Position numbers and translations under genes: made by a program | Assembly (NCBI RefSeq): GCF_040436345.1 | Contig: NC_133223.1 | Location: 10,431,113-10,495,112 of the forward strand | Reading direction: 5' to 3' | DNA: 64,000 nt | Source: Pagrus major | Taxonomy: Eukaryota; Chordata; Actinopteri; Spariformes; Sparidae | The notes under the pieces: model-generated | What the model was told of the DNA's origin: nothing | The model's database searches: none | Seen by the model: only the letters and a program-made list of their open reading frames with translations | Part shown: piece by piece, positions 49,789 through 61,286 of the stretch | Layout of the letters: the number at the start of each line of letters is the position of its first letter | How positions within the stretch are numbered: position 1 is the first letter of the stretch

Positions 49789-52700
49789 ATGAAGATGGAG
49801 TCAGCAGTGGAGGCTCAGCAGGGGGTGGAGACTGCTGTGACTGAGACAGAGAGCCAGCAGATCACCCAGGCACAGATCGCTACTTTGGCACAGGTAACAG
49901 AAAACTTGCGTATACTAAAGAAATGAGTTGCTATTTAGGTTCAGGTTCAAGTGCAGCTGGTTTCCAAAAGTTTTAAAAACACCAATTTTGATGGCGCAGA
50001 TGTTTAAAGAAATAGTCAAAGTGCACGTAGCAGTCAACATGGTCACATCACTTCTAAATTTCAGGTATCCATGACAACGGGCCACGCCTCAGCAACAGGT
50101 CCCACAGTAACGCTGGTACAGCTTCCCAACGGACAGACGGTTCAGGTCCACGGTGTCATCCAGGCTGCACAGCCGTCTGTTATCCAGTCCCCACAGGTCC
50201 AGGCTGTACAGGTAAACACACACATATGCACACATATACAATACTAGTTGAAGGTGTTTCGCCACGATGTACAGCTCATGATGTTAGAAGGTTTTTTGGT
50301 GCATTTATGTCTGATTTTTGTTTGTTTTTTTCCAGATCTCCACCATAGCAGAAAGTGAGGATTCACAGGAGTCAGTAGACAGCGTGACCGACTCTCAGAA
50401 GCGCAGAGAGATTCTGTCACGACGCCCCTCATACAGGTAGAGTGTGTGTGTGTGTGTTGTGTGTAGGAGACCACTAAGACCACCATGATGTCCCATAAAT
50501 ACAAAATTTTACACTTAGTTAAAATTTTAAAGGTTAATTGTTACTTTTTTTTTTAATCTGCATCTACTTAGAGTTTTTTGGCATTGCAAACACAAATTCA
50601 TATTTTGTCTTTGTCTTTTTCAAACTTGCTTATAGAGCAAAATAAAGCAAAAGTGCAATTCTTTTTCATTTGCTCCCCCTTTTGTCCCAAGTTTGTGTAG
50701 TATTTTTGTAGTAGTAGTATAGCAAACCTGGCGAACAGAGTATCTTATGATCTAAAACTCTAGGATCTAAAATCTGGGGATGAAAATGAGTTTAAACCAG
50801 TGTGCTCTTCTGGCTGTGTGTCAGTGTAAACCAAAACAGTGAGGGTATGGTAACGCTCATCTAACAGTGACATAAAACAGATGCGATATTTCACATGAAT
50901 AAATGTGAAACAATTTCCATGCTGTTTCTCTCACCAGGAAAATCCTGAACGACCTTTCATCTGACGCACCAGCCGTCCCTCGTATCGAGGAGGAAAAGGC
51001 TGAGGAGGATTCATCCGCTGCTGCTGCCACCCCCGCAATCACCACAGTCACTGTCCCGACACCCATCTACCAGACCAGCAGCGGCCAGTACAGTAAGTGA
51101 TAGATAGCTCTGTGGAGCTGCTGGAGTGAACTCAAACCAGCTGTTACTACTACTACTCTTATTGATACTCATCAATTATTTTTTATTAGGAAAAATTATT
51201 ATTATTTATAAAAAAGAATGAATTCAGGACAGGAAGAATGTATTTGTATTTCAAATTTAACAAAATATTGTTTCTAGATGAGCAACAGTGATGTTTGCAA
51301 CAGAGAAAGTCACTAAGTTACTACATAAACTTTGAAATATCCCCTTTGAACCAAACTTAAGATCTACATGAAATAAATAATACTCCTGAAAAGTTTGAAA
51401 CTAATGTAGAACATAGAAATCAGTCGCAAACGCTCATCCTGTCCTCTGTCGACCTCCCTCTGCTGTTACTGTGAATTCACTGCAGAGGGACAGGCAGAGG
51501 GAGGAGGTGCTGCTTTGGGCTTGTCAAGGAAGTGTATCTAATGTCACCTTGTTTTGGAGCGCTTCTGCCTAGAAGACAAAAATGGATAAAAATATCTTTA
51601 GAACCCTAATAGACAGTTGTGATGAATCTGGGCAATGTTCCAGCTATTTCATCTTGCTTCTTTTGTTGAGACTGATTCTTTTCTTTAAGGAAGTAGTAAG
51701 TTGTTTACTCACCGACTGTCTGCGGGAGTATTTCATCTGACACAATAGTTTTAACAGAATCATCAAAATATGGCGTGATGCATCATGTTTGAACGTTGAA
51801 GGTGTAAGGCATTAAAGCAGTCAAACACTTCTTGACAAAAGGCTCATCATGATGTTTCCTGGCCACTATGAATTAAACACATTTTTGAACAGTGTTTCTT
51901 TTTCTTCTCTTTGATTTGATGAACTCTCACTTGTTCCCACTCTCCTTCTGGCAATCTGTCCCTCTCATCAAACACACAGTTGCCATCACACAAGGCGGAG
52001 CCATTCAGCTGGCTAATAACGGTACAGATGGAGTCCAGGGCCTTCAGACTCTGACCATGACCAACGCAGCAGCTGCCCAGCCTGGAGCCACCATCCTCCA
52101 GTACGCACAGACCAGCGACGGCCAGCAGATACTGGTTCCCAGTAACCAGGTGGTGGTCCAAGGTGAGGGATTTCTGTTTTCATCGGTATCAATGAAGTGG
52201 TTATTAATAGGAATGAAACACCTGATATTTGATTTTACACCTTTGAATGTACCCATTTTATTTTGTTTTGTGTTTTATTATGCAACCTTGCAGAAAATAA
52301 CTTTTTCTTTCCAATACTGGTAACTTTCACCTGTTAGTAGCAAAGACAGAATATTTCACTGTTCTCAGTCAGGAAACAGCCTAATGACACATTGATTCTC
52401 TTCTATCACTCTCTGCCAACCACACCTTTCAGCTGCTTCAGGTGACGTCCAGGCCTATCAGATCCGAGCAGCCCCTGCCAGCACCATCGCCCCGGGAGTG
52501 GTCATGGCCTCATCCCCCGCCCTCCCTACCGGGGGCGCCACAGAGGAGGTCACCCGCAAACGGGAAGTCCGCCTCATGAAGAACAGGTATGAAAAGAGGA
52601 GGAACTGTGTCTGTGTGTTTTTATCTCAGTAGTGGCTTAACTGTTGTATCAGAAACTTCCAAATATCCAGGCTAATTCCTATGTTAAGGGTAATGACCGA

Positions 52701-52942
52701 AATATGTCTCAGAATACATTATATCAGCCCACAGAAAAGGTCCCAACGACCACCAAAATGAATAAGACAGACAAATTGTGTGTTATCCCTCCTACAGAGA
52801 GGCAGCCCGCGAATGTCGCAGGAAGAAGAAGGAGTATGTTAAATGTCTGGAGAACCGAGTGGCCGTCCTGGAGAACCAAAACAAGACACTAATTGAAGAA
52901 CTAAAAGCCCTTAAAGACCTTTACTGCCATAAATCTGAGTAG
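49789..52942 (+). CDS. creb1: CREB1, cAMP-responsive element-binding protein 1 (complete, 7 coding exons)
   Basis: Nuclear bZIP transcription factor that binds CRE (TGACGTCA) as a dimer and activates transcription after kinase signalling. Coding exons: 49789-49893 (exon starts 49781), 50065-50211, 50336-50436, 50938-51092, 51980-52162, 52433-52586 and 52798-52942. All introns are GT-AG, phases join cleanly, and the total is 990 nt, 329 residues. The start MKMESA aligns with the family's MTMESGA. Q1 region: ITQAQIATLAQ and VTLVQLPNGQTVQVHGVIQ. Kinase-inducible domain: RREILSRRPSYRKILNDL, with the PKA-site serine at residue 116. A Gln-rich Q2 domain (IAITQGGAIQLANNGTDGVQ) lies at about 169-240. 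The basic region and leucine zipper occupy about 270-329, with leucines 299, 306, 313 and 320, and the end is YCHKSE. A short Ala run (SSAAAAT) is specific to this copy. The alpha peptide (14 residues in mammals) is absent, so the product is the delta form. Whether it is teleost creb1a or creb1b cannot be decided here. Confidence 0.96.
51093..51979 (+). other. CREB1 intron between the KID and Q2 exons
   Basis: The longest intron inside the coding region (887 bp), A/T-rich, ending in a pyrimidine-rich stretch and CAAACACACAG. No repeat or additional exon is recognised. Confidence 0.7.
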
Positions 52943-53475
52943 TTGCTGTCCTGAACACCGAGCTGGGGAAAGTAGCATTTCAGTTCTTTTTAAATATTTC
53001 TACTGTTTGATTCTGCCTGCCTGGCCCTCCAGTTTGCACACTGCCGGCTCTTTTTGATGAAGTCGCCCCAATCCAGTTTTGTGTACACTACCTTCTCTTC
53101 AGCAGGCTGTCAGTACCATCATTTAAAGTACACTAAATCTTTCCAGTATCACTAAGGTCTTTCAGCGTTTATCATCTGTGTCTGATGATGGACACTAGCA
53201 CAGTGCTAACTGAAACTATATAGTCTAAAACCATCATTAAAGGGTCAAATCAGCTGCTGACAGGGGTCAACATGTTGCTCTGAGAGAGCCTTCTTGTTGT
53301 TGTAGATTTGACTAATACCCAAATAAGTTAGTATAACACTGCACTCATCACAGTCATTCTAGAGATACTTCGCTGGAAAATGTAGTCCAGTGAGGATGAG
53401 GAAATACTATCCCTAAATCTGCGTTAAACAAGAACCTCCCTGTGGTTCAAAGGTGTCAAAGGCTCTTTTTTTTAA
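52943..53475 (+). other. CREB1 3' UTR, proximal part
   Basis: Sequence directly after the TAG stop at 52940-52942, with no further coding exon. CREB1 transcripts in vertebrates have long 3' UTRs, so this is assigned by position. No polyadenylation signal AATAAA is seen before 53906. Confidence 0.6.
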
Positions 53476-53640
53476 TAGTATTTTTGGGGCATTTTCATGG
53501 CTTTATTGACAGGACAGCTTGAGAGATGACTGGATATGGGATGGCGGGGTGGGGATGGCATGCAGTGGGGGGCCATAGGTCGGACTTGAACCCTGGGCCA
53601 TTGCATCATTGGTCCAGTCAAGTGTTTGCTTTGTCAGCAA
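53476..53640 (-). mobile_element. tRNA-derived SINE, minus orientation
   Basis: On the plus strand it reads TTTTTGGGGCATTTTCATGG, GCTTTATTGACAGGACAGCT, GGGGATGGCATGCAGTGGGG and GGTCGGACTTGAACCCTGGG. Its reverse complement holds GGTTCAAGTCC, one mismatch from the Pol III B box GGTTCGANTCC. This is the layout of a very common percomorph SINE that ends in tRNA-like sequence. It is inserted in the CREB1 3' region, antisense to the gene. Confidence 0.65.
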
Positions 53641-53905
53641 TAATGCCCAGCAAGTTGTCCTTTAAGCATTAGCATTGTTGCTCTTGTTACCTGCAGTATA
53701 AATGACTTTGCCCTCCGATTTAAAACAGGTGCTTAACTGTGGGCAAGAACTGTGTTTATTGCTTCCTGATAGGTGATTTTACAGACACCTGACACATATT
53801 TATAAATTAAAACGTTCATGGCCATGGTGTAACTTTACATTCACAGTGATGAGTTCAGTTTGACAAGACCCAGCTTGTAAAAAACACTGATTATGAAGAC
53901 TTTTG

Positions 53906-53911
53906 AATAAA
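53906..53911 (+). terminator. Candidate CREB1 polyadenylation signal (proximal)
   Basis: AATAAA about 0.96 kb after the stop codon. No strong GT-rich downstream element is seen, so use is uncertain. Confidence 0.3.
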
Positions 53912-54079
53912 TTGACATTGTGACATTTAAAAATGCTACGAACTGCCGATGTAGAAGGAAGTGGTACTGTGCGTCTCCATAGTCGTGTGGACGTTTTATA
54001 GTGCAAGTTTCTGCTATTCCATCACAGACAGTTGTCAGAGATTTCATTCCTTTTGAGGGTCATTTCTTACCATTGTTAG

Positions 54080-54195
54080 ATAACGACAGTAATGAGGCGG
54101 ACAGGAAATGGGGAGGGGGGGTATGACATGTGACAAAGGCTGCCAGTTGGAATCAAACTGCAGTCATGTGGCCGTGTAGTGTATGCTGCCATTCG
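54080..54195 (-). mobile_element. Second, degraded SINE of the same family
   Basis: GGCGGACAGGAAATGGGGAG, GTATGACATGTGACAAAGGC and CAGTTGGAATCAAACTGCAG match the later half of the SINE at 53476 in the same orientation. The B-box equivalent (reverse strand AGTTTGATTCC) has two mismatches. The copy is truncated at its left side. Confidence 0.5.
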
Positions 54196-54298
54196 ATTTA
54201 GAAATATTAAACAAATATTGTTTTTACAACCTGGGGTCACATTTTTTATAGTTTTGGCCATCATTCCTGCCAGATATGGTAACATTTTACTCTCTAGT

Positions 54299-55505
54299 TT
54301 AAAGGTCCAGTGTGTAGGGTTAAGTGGCATCTAGCGGTGTGGTTGTAGATTGCAACCATCAAATTTTTCACTGAAAGTTGAATATTTTCAACTCATGTTA
54401 ATAGCATCATTCCTGTTTCCCGGCTTAAATAGAAGCAAATTTGCATTTCTTTGCTTCTTTTCATTGACTTTGGCCCCATTCTCAAGGCAGGAATATTGCT
54501 ATTGTTATTCCGCCTCGTTCGTTACAGAGGCAGAATGGGGGGACAGTTGCGTTCCACCTCTCCACAATAGAAGCGAGTCAACCTCTCTGTGTAAGGGTAA
54601 GCCAGCAGCGCGGGACAGGGGTGTGACGTTTTGATGGCGCTCACAGTCTGACAACTAAACAGATCCTTCACTGGATATCGGTCAAAATAAAAGAGAAATG
54701 TCCAACGCTTCAACCCACTAAAGCAACATTACAAGACCAAACAACAGTAATATGGTAGCAGATAGTGTCTTCGGCAAATTATATGGGTAAAAATAACGGA
54801 AATTTATACATGGAAAAGTCGCTGTCACCCTGTCGGTTCTACCAACTCTCCGTCACATTTCCACCCGAAAAACAGTGTCTGTCCCCGGCAGAGGCCCAGG
54901 CAGCTGCTTTTGTTTACTGGCAGTGATTTAATGAAGGAAAGTCAGAGCAACCCGTTCCACCTTCCCTACCGAGTCTTCAGTGAACTTCCCCCCGGAAAGC
55001 AGCATCCCTCTCTGTGCGTGAGAGACAGGGTCCGCTGTTTACTGATGGTGATTCTGTGATGTATATAGAGTAAAAAACATATCTTTTCGCTTTCCATGAC
55101 ACACCAGGATCTCAGTCGCAACACATTACACCAGCATCCATATGATTATAATAGTAACAGTAATATATATGTAACAGTTCGCCTCGACATTTGCTGATTT
55201 ACAGGTAGAAAAACACACACATGATATGTTATGACATTATGATGTGCACTGTCACGCTTCTTGATTCAGCAACGCCGACATGCTGTATGAAATGACACAC
55301 TGGAGCGTCGCAGTGCAATATGGCGGACTCCTTGGAGGAGGACCAGCTCCTTCTGTAGATATAAAAGGCTCATTCTATATTAACATAAACAGATACAGAT
55401 TCAGATGATTATAATAATACATTCATTATTATAATATTATTATTATAATGTTATATTTCATTTCTGCCAAAAGATCCTCTTGAATTGTACAAACTGGACC
55501 TTTAA
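54299..55505. mobile_element. TTAA-flanked non-autonomous DNA transposon (~1.2 kb)
   Basis: TTAA at 54299-54302 is followed by AGGTCCAGTGTGTAGGG. The other end reads GTACAAACTGGACCT followed by TTAA at 55502-55505, so the ends are inverted repeats flanked by a TTAA target duplication. TTAA duplication is typical of piggyBac and Kolobok superfamilies. The AGGTCCAGTGTGTAGG end is a well-known teleost repeat. The interior has no transposase frame. It lies downstream of CREB1, between the candidate proximal and distal poly(A) signals. Confidence 0.75.
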
Positions 55506-58154
55506 TTCCATTAATGCAGCAACTCAAGGGGCCATTTTAACTAAACATTTTGGAAGTGAAAACATCCACGTATATGTAAAAGTTATTACCTAAACTGGTT
55601 GTTGCAGAAGAACACTGTACTTACTGTGGATCTGCACACCAATAGTTTTTTTTTTAAGGTAAAGCACAATTTTAATGGATGTTCAGGTGTGTTCATGGTT
55701 TAGATAATTGGGACTGTGTTTATAACGCAGCCCTCCTGTGGTTCGCTGTCTCTCCATGTTATCAGCAATGAGTAAAATGAGTGATAATTTCACTCACTTG
55801 ATGTCAAAGAGGACAGAAAAGATGAACCAGGTTGCACAAAAATGCACATTTATTGAGTCATTTTAACACCAGAGACTTGAGACTAGATATTTCCAAATCC
55901 AATTCACGTTAGGTTCAGCATCATCTATTTGTGCCACGGTAAACTGTCAACCAGTCACTGTCAGTTTCCATGATATTTCATTTTTCAATGTGTTACAATG
56001 TTGTGTCTGTTTTGCAGTATCTGTTAAATGGTGGTAAAATATGGATTGGACTTGGGATCACAGGGTTTTTGTTTGAATTTGTAGCAGATCCGATTCTTTG
56101 TGAAATCTTCAGAAGATTTAGGCTACAATCACACGTGTTTAACATTAATAATCTATGTGCATTCTGTCGAAAAGAGATCGATTTTTATCTTTTTTGTGTG
56201 AGATTTTTGAAAAGATCCATGTACGTATTTGTCTGTTTATTTTTTTATATTACTGTACATAGACGCTACAGCATGTGTAGACCTTGTGTATTTCTGTTTA
56301 TTTGATATGAAAAACATTTCTCATGACTTGTATGAAAACAACTTTGCATATTTGTAACATACTTTAATGTATAATAGAAGACAATGTGTATTCATGTAAT
56401 CCACCAGGCCTACCACCGTCATGGCAGCTAAGTGTATGAGAAGAGGCCTTTGCTGGATATGTTATATTTCAGAGAGCTATACTCTGTTTAGGGTTGACAC
56501 AGTGAGTGTTTGTAGAGAAGAGTGAGTCTGCTGGGAGCAGTCGGGGTCCACAACATTTATCACATCTTATATATATATATATTTTCTATTATTTGGAAAC
56601 TGCATAGCAGAACCCTTGGTGGCTTCAAACTCAGCCACACATGGTTATGTTGTTAAATGTAGATGTATTTTTATTTCATAGACCTAACCAGAGATGGCTC
56701 CATCAGTAAAATTTTTTATATTTTCCAATTCATCAAATGAAAGCACAATTATTCCTTCCACAGGAAGCTTTTTTACATGTGTTTTATTGTTCTTTGACTG
56801 TTATTTGTTTTATGAAAAGGCTTAAATAGAGTTATTTTATTTAATTTTGACATTAGATCAAACATTAAGTTAGTTATTCCTTATCCCAAGTATAAAATGG
56901 ATTAGGATTACGATTAGGAACCTGAATTCTCTCTAAACATAAATATTTGACATTTTTGGGGTAAAAAATAAACTCCAAATTCTTAATAATTTCTCCAGCT
57001 CACTGTTGATGTGTGAAATTAGCAAACTCATATAGTTGGAGTTATATCCTGGTAACAATTGTTTTTGAACTAAAAGTGAATCAAAGTTCATTCTTGACTT
57101 TGGAAACAAAATCAATTTTGTCAATGTTTGACAAAATCAATATAACTCAAGGTCCACTTAAAAGCTTTTTCCAACGCTATCAAATGCATCTCTTCTTCAG
57201 CAGATGGAGTTCACTCAGCACATTAATCATATATGGGCAAGAAATATTAACACCATTCTCCGTTCAGAGATGGGTTGTTTGGTTGAGAGCTCTGTGGACC
57301 TTGAGTTAACATTATTTCGATTACAAATCTCTTTCTGTGTTTCACAAAATAAGTTTTAAAACTTCAGTAATGAGGTTTGAGGGTGCTAATGGTCGCTCTA
57401 ACAATAAGGGTGTGTTCCTTAAAATGTTTTGTTTGTGTTTTCAAAAAGGGACATCAGTTCATGGTAGCTCTGCCAGTTTTTTTTTCAGTTTGAAACATTT
57501 TGATATTGTACAGTATACAGTATGTATTTTTAATGTATATTGAAATAAAGGTTTGGATCAGCTAAAGAAATCACACAGCACCTCACACTTGGGAGTTTTC
57601 AGAAGGCTTTGAATGCATCATCGCGTTTAGACCCACAACACATTAGCATGTACTGTAGCTGTACATGTTGCCTCTGTTTTGCTCTCCTCCTACCTGTCAC
57701 AGCATTATGTTTCAAGAAATGTATGTGGAGAGAACAAAATGCAGAAGTAATCTTTCTGTAATGCATTTGAAGGAATGAATTGAAAAGGAGAGGAAACAGT
57801 TTATTTGGTAGAATCCCTATTTAGTAATAACGGAGTAATCGGTGCCAGGGGATAACAATGTGTGGGTAGCATTCAAAACCTTCAGAAACTTGAGATGAAA
57901 ACTTTTGTAAGTATATTCTGAAAAAAAACAAACATTTCCACCTCTTGTTATTCATACATCCAGTGCTGGTGCTGAACAAATATCTAGTAATAATCTTTTT
58001 TCTGTTGATTTGATATAGTGAGCTGAACTTTGTGATGTGAATACACAATATCTTTCCAACAAAACAAAAAGTTTTGATTTCTGTGCCAGAATAATTTATA
58101 CCCAGGCTAGGGCTCATTTGTGCATGAAACAGATTGTTATCAATGTGTGTAAAA

Positions 58155-58155
<1 letters not shown>
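55506..58155 (+). other. Downstream of CREB1, probable distal 3' UTR
   Basis: A/T-rich, T-run-rich sequence resembling vertebrate 3' UTR. It includes TGTACATA at 56254-56261, which fits the Pumilio element TGTANATA. AATAAA occurs at 57544-57549, and another at 58605-58610 (GCAATAAACTGC, followed by TGTTATGTATTTG). Either could be the end of a long CREB1 transcript. This is inference without transcript data; no new gene is recognised. Confidence 0.4.
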
Positions 58156-58228
<73 letters not shown>

Positions 58229-58277
58229 ATGTGTATATATATATGTGTATATATATATGTGTATGTGTATATATATA

Positions 58278-58368
<91 letters not shown>
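58156..58368 (+). repeat. (TA)n repeat interrupted by TGTG units
   Basis: About 210 bp of alternating TA with a central segment of ATGTGTATGTGTATATATAT type. Frames of alternating Ile/Tyr across it are artefacts. Long TA runs extrude as cruciforms and are prone to length error in assembly. Confidence 0.95.
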
Positions 58369-60300
58369 TTTCTAGAACAGTTATAACATTTTTCTAACTT
58401 TTAATGTGATCAGTTTATATATTGCCTCTTTTACAAGTTTCAATTGCCATGTATTGTATAGTACCTTGTAGAGACGAGGTCACCAAATGATGCATTATAT
58501 ACTGTTTGTTTCCACATTGTCACATTATAAAACTATACCAGCCCATTATCAGGCAGTGTTAAACTGGCATTACATCACTCTTTTGTAAACACTTGCTATG
58601 TTGCAATAAACTGCTCCTGAAGATTGTTATGTATTTGATTATGAATTAATCAATCCTATGAACAATACATTCATGAGAGACACTGATGATGATTGGGTAA
58701 ATTATGAATTTAAAAAGAAGTTTACAATTTCTTTGTTTTATATAATGGATGATTTCATGGTATTTACTACTCTCTCTTACAGTTTAAGTACAGGTGTAAA
58801 GTACATTTAAATATAAATGAGTACAATGGACCATTTAAAAAAAAAAAAAAAAGCCTTTAGCGTTAGACAGCATTAGCAACATGGCTACCGCTAACGGCCT
58901 GACTACTGTCCAAAGCAAAAAACAACCGCAAGGTTCCCAATTTGACCAAGAAAACCCCAATCTCGTTTCTATGCAAAGACTGTAGGCAGGTTTTGTTACT
59001 CACTAATCAAGTAGAAAGAATGCTGGTTTTGAGCCGGATCAAGTCCTGTTGGTAAATTTACCAAACTCATATGAACAGGGGCACAGACTTTGACACAACA
59101 CCTGTCATCTCCATTGAGTGAATGCCGATCCGTTCACTCTTGTTTTACCTCAGTTTCTATCAATCCCCCTCTTCACGTTCCTTGCCTCCGTCATCAGCAG
59201 CGTTCTTCTTCTGTTGCAGTACAGAGTTCTCACAGTTATTCCAGCTGTACCACTGTTACCTGGGGTTAGCGACCAGGGAAAACAATGCCTCTTCTTGTTT
59301 TGGTTGCACAATGGCAGACACGCTTCCTTTGTGTTGTAATTCATCCTTCATTTATGCGGGAAAAATCCATCCCGGTGGGCAGGCCAAAGGGCATAATGAA
59401 AGCAAATTTACAGGTAACCAATCTAAATGCAGATGGTGTCATTCTTCTAAAGCCAATACACCTTTCAATCAGTATTTACTTCAGAATAATATGTCAGAGA
59501 AAACAGGTGTCTGTTGCCAGTTTAAGTACCATTTTGAAGAGCTACATTACCATTTGTTTACATTAAAGCTGTACTTTAATGCACTAAAGGTTAGAAAAAT
59601 GTCACTTTCAGAGTAATTTACATAGTTTCACGTTCTCATTATTTTTACTATGCATTTTGACAGTAGTGTGTACAAGCTCTACTTGCTGGACTTTTTGTTG
59701 TACACCTTGGAGTACTTGGCCGAAGAGAAAGGAGTTCCATCATCTGCAAAAAGTATAATAATTACAGAAAACTGGATAAGGATGGATAACTAAACTCAAT
59801 TACAAGTCAAAGTTTAAAAATATTATCATTAAAATATACTTGAAGTATTATGCATTAATATGTTGCTGCGGGTCAAGGTGGAGTTAATTTTATCTATGTA
59901 CATTCTGTTGGGTAGCAATTAATCCTATTTTATAAAATGATCATATGTTTTATATATTAAATCTTATTTACAAAGTAAATAGTAACTGTACCAGTCAGAT
60001 AAATATATTCAACTAAAAAAGTACGATATTGTTAAAAACATTTTGAACACACAAGTGATGTTATGAAGCATATTTTGAACTATTTAATAGGAACGAAGAC
60101 AATGAAAATATATAATAATAACGGTACAAAATAAATATAATAATAAGTACAAGACACCCCTGTATCTCTCTCTTAAAGCTTGAATGAGGAGGGGTGTACT
60201 GATTGACAGTAGGTAGTACAATACAGGACGGGTCTGTGTTTTCATTGTCAAAAAAGGGTGTGGGTCGGTGATGATACAAAAATAGTAGCGTTGTAAATAC
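58369..60300. other. Intergenic between CREB1 and CCNYL1
   Basis: A/T-rich sequence with a poly-A run at about 58838-58853 followed by GCTAACGGCC-type sequence that could be an old repeat. A plus-strand frame of 164 codons at 59122-59616 has no recognised domain and no conserved start context; I do not call it. No METTL21A-like methyltransferase exon, expected here from mammalian gene order, is recognised. Confidence 0.5.
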
Positions 60301-60339
60301 ATCTCATCGGTTTAAATCGTCTCCGACAGACAGCTCCTT

Positions 60340-60425
60340 CAACCAATGAACAACTTCTAAGGATCCTTGTTTTGATTTGTCAGCCAATGGGAGTGAGTGG
60401 AATTCCCAATTGGGCGGGGCTACTA
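60340..60425 (+). promoter_or_regulatory. ccnyl1: CCNYL1 core promoter: three CCAAT boxes and a GC box
   Basis: CCAAT occurs at 60343-60347, 60384-60388 and 60406-60410, spaced about 40 and 20 bp, followed at once by the Sp1-type GC box GGGCGGGGC at 60412-60420. CpG-rich sequence (ACGGCGGCGGTGGCGGG) begins near 60465. This NF-Y/Sp1 arrangement is typical of TATA-less housekeeping promoters. It lies 0.87 kb upstream of the CCNYL1 start codon, so transcription probably begins around 60.45-60.6 kb. A 5' UTR intron cannot be ruled out. Confidence 0.6.
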
Positions 60426-60922
60426 CATCCGTGCCAAGTTGTGCCATTTGTGAGCTCCTTAACAGACGGCGGCGGTGGCGGGGAGTACATCCAACACAAG
60501 TCGGCACTGATGGGGGAGTCCGGGCCAGCTACCAGAGTTGCTTGTGTAATTAGGAACAGGATTAAGGCCTGGTCAGTCTGATTTCATTGAGAACTTTTCC
60601 ACTACAGACTTGGATTTTCCCCCTTTTACCTCGGTTTTCTACTGGAGGCCACAAAAACCTCGGGCTGGATTGGGCTGTACACTGATCCGAGTGCGAGAAG
60701 ACATCTGTGGGCTTGTTTGGGAAGTCTCATGAAATGTATTTACCAGAAGTTGACGGCTTGAGGTCCTAACATGTTTATTTTGTAGAGTCGGTGGTGTTTA
60801 CACAATAGCAAAAGGTGGAATTACGGTGCAGTAGAAAAAAGTTAATGAGACAAGCTAACTTGTTAGCTAGCTTGCTATGATGCTAGTCGGCTAGCTACCT
60901 AGCAGCGAAACTCTAGCATGTT

Positions 60923-60953
60923 GAATGAATGAATGAATGAATGAATGAATGAA
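60923..60953 (+). repeat. (GAAT)n tetranucleotide repeat
   Basis: About seven GAAT units in the probable CCNYL1 5' UTR/promoter region, preceded by GCTAGC-rich palindromic sequence at 60857-60903. Confidence 0.9.
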
Positions 60954-61286
60954 TTGACGACCACCTGCATTTAAGTGCTTCCTGTTATTGCAGTAACACG
61001 TCGAGTAGTGTATACGGCAACACTTTATTTTCTACAACAGAGCGAGCCTGTCTGGCTAACTCCTCTCTGACTGTTACACTAAGCTACATACCCACAAATG
61101 GACAGGAATGCGATTCCTGGTAGTTGGTGGACAGCGGCGATTTAGCACTCAAGCAGTGTTGTGCTATTACCGACTGTAGCGTGGTAATGTTTGTGAGGCT
61201 GGGGGGGAGCTAACTTTAGCTAGCTAGAAATATTTGCACTACTTGGTCTTGGCTGCTACAGTGTTAAGCTTACGCCCGGTGTCGGA

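Noticed and set aside
51892..52323. 143-codon frame over the CREB1 Q2 exon
   Set aside because: It reads through the splice acceptor before 51980 and the donor after 52162 into introns; the real coding part is exon 51980-52162.
53578..53600. Possible tRNA gene (B-box-like sequence on the minus strand)
   Set aside because: Only the T-arm-like B box is present, with no acceptor or anticodon arm of a complete tRNA. It fits a tRNA-derived SINE.
58037..58397. Alternating Ile/Tyr open frames
   Set aside because: Translations of the (TA)n repeat.
59122..59616. 164-codon frame between CREB1 and CCNYL1
   Set aside because: Overlaps other frames of similar quality, shows no known motif and lies in possibly repeat-derived sequence.
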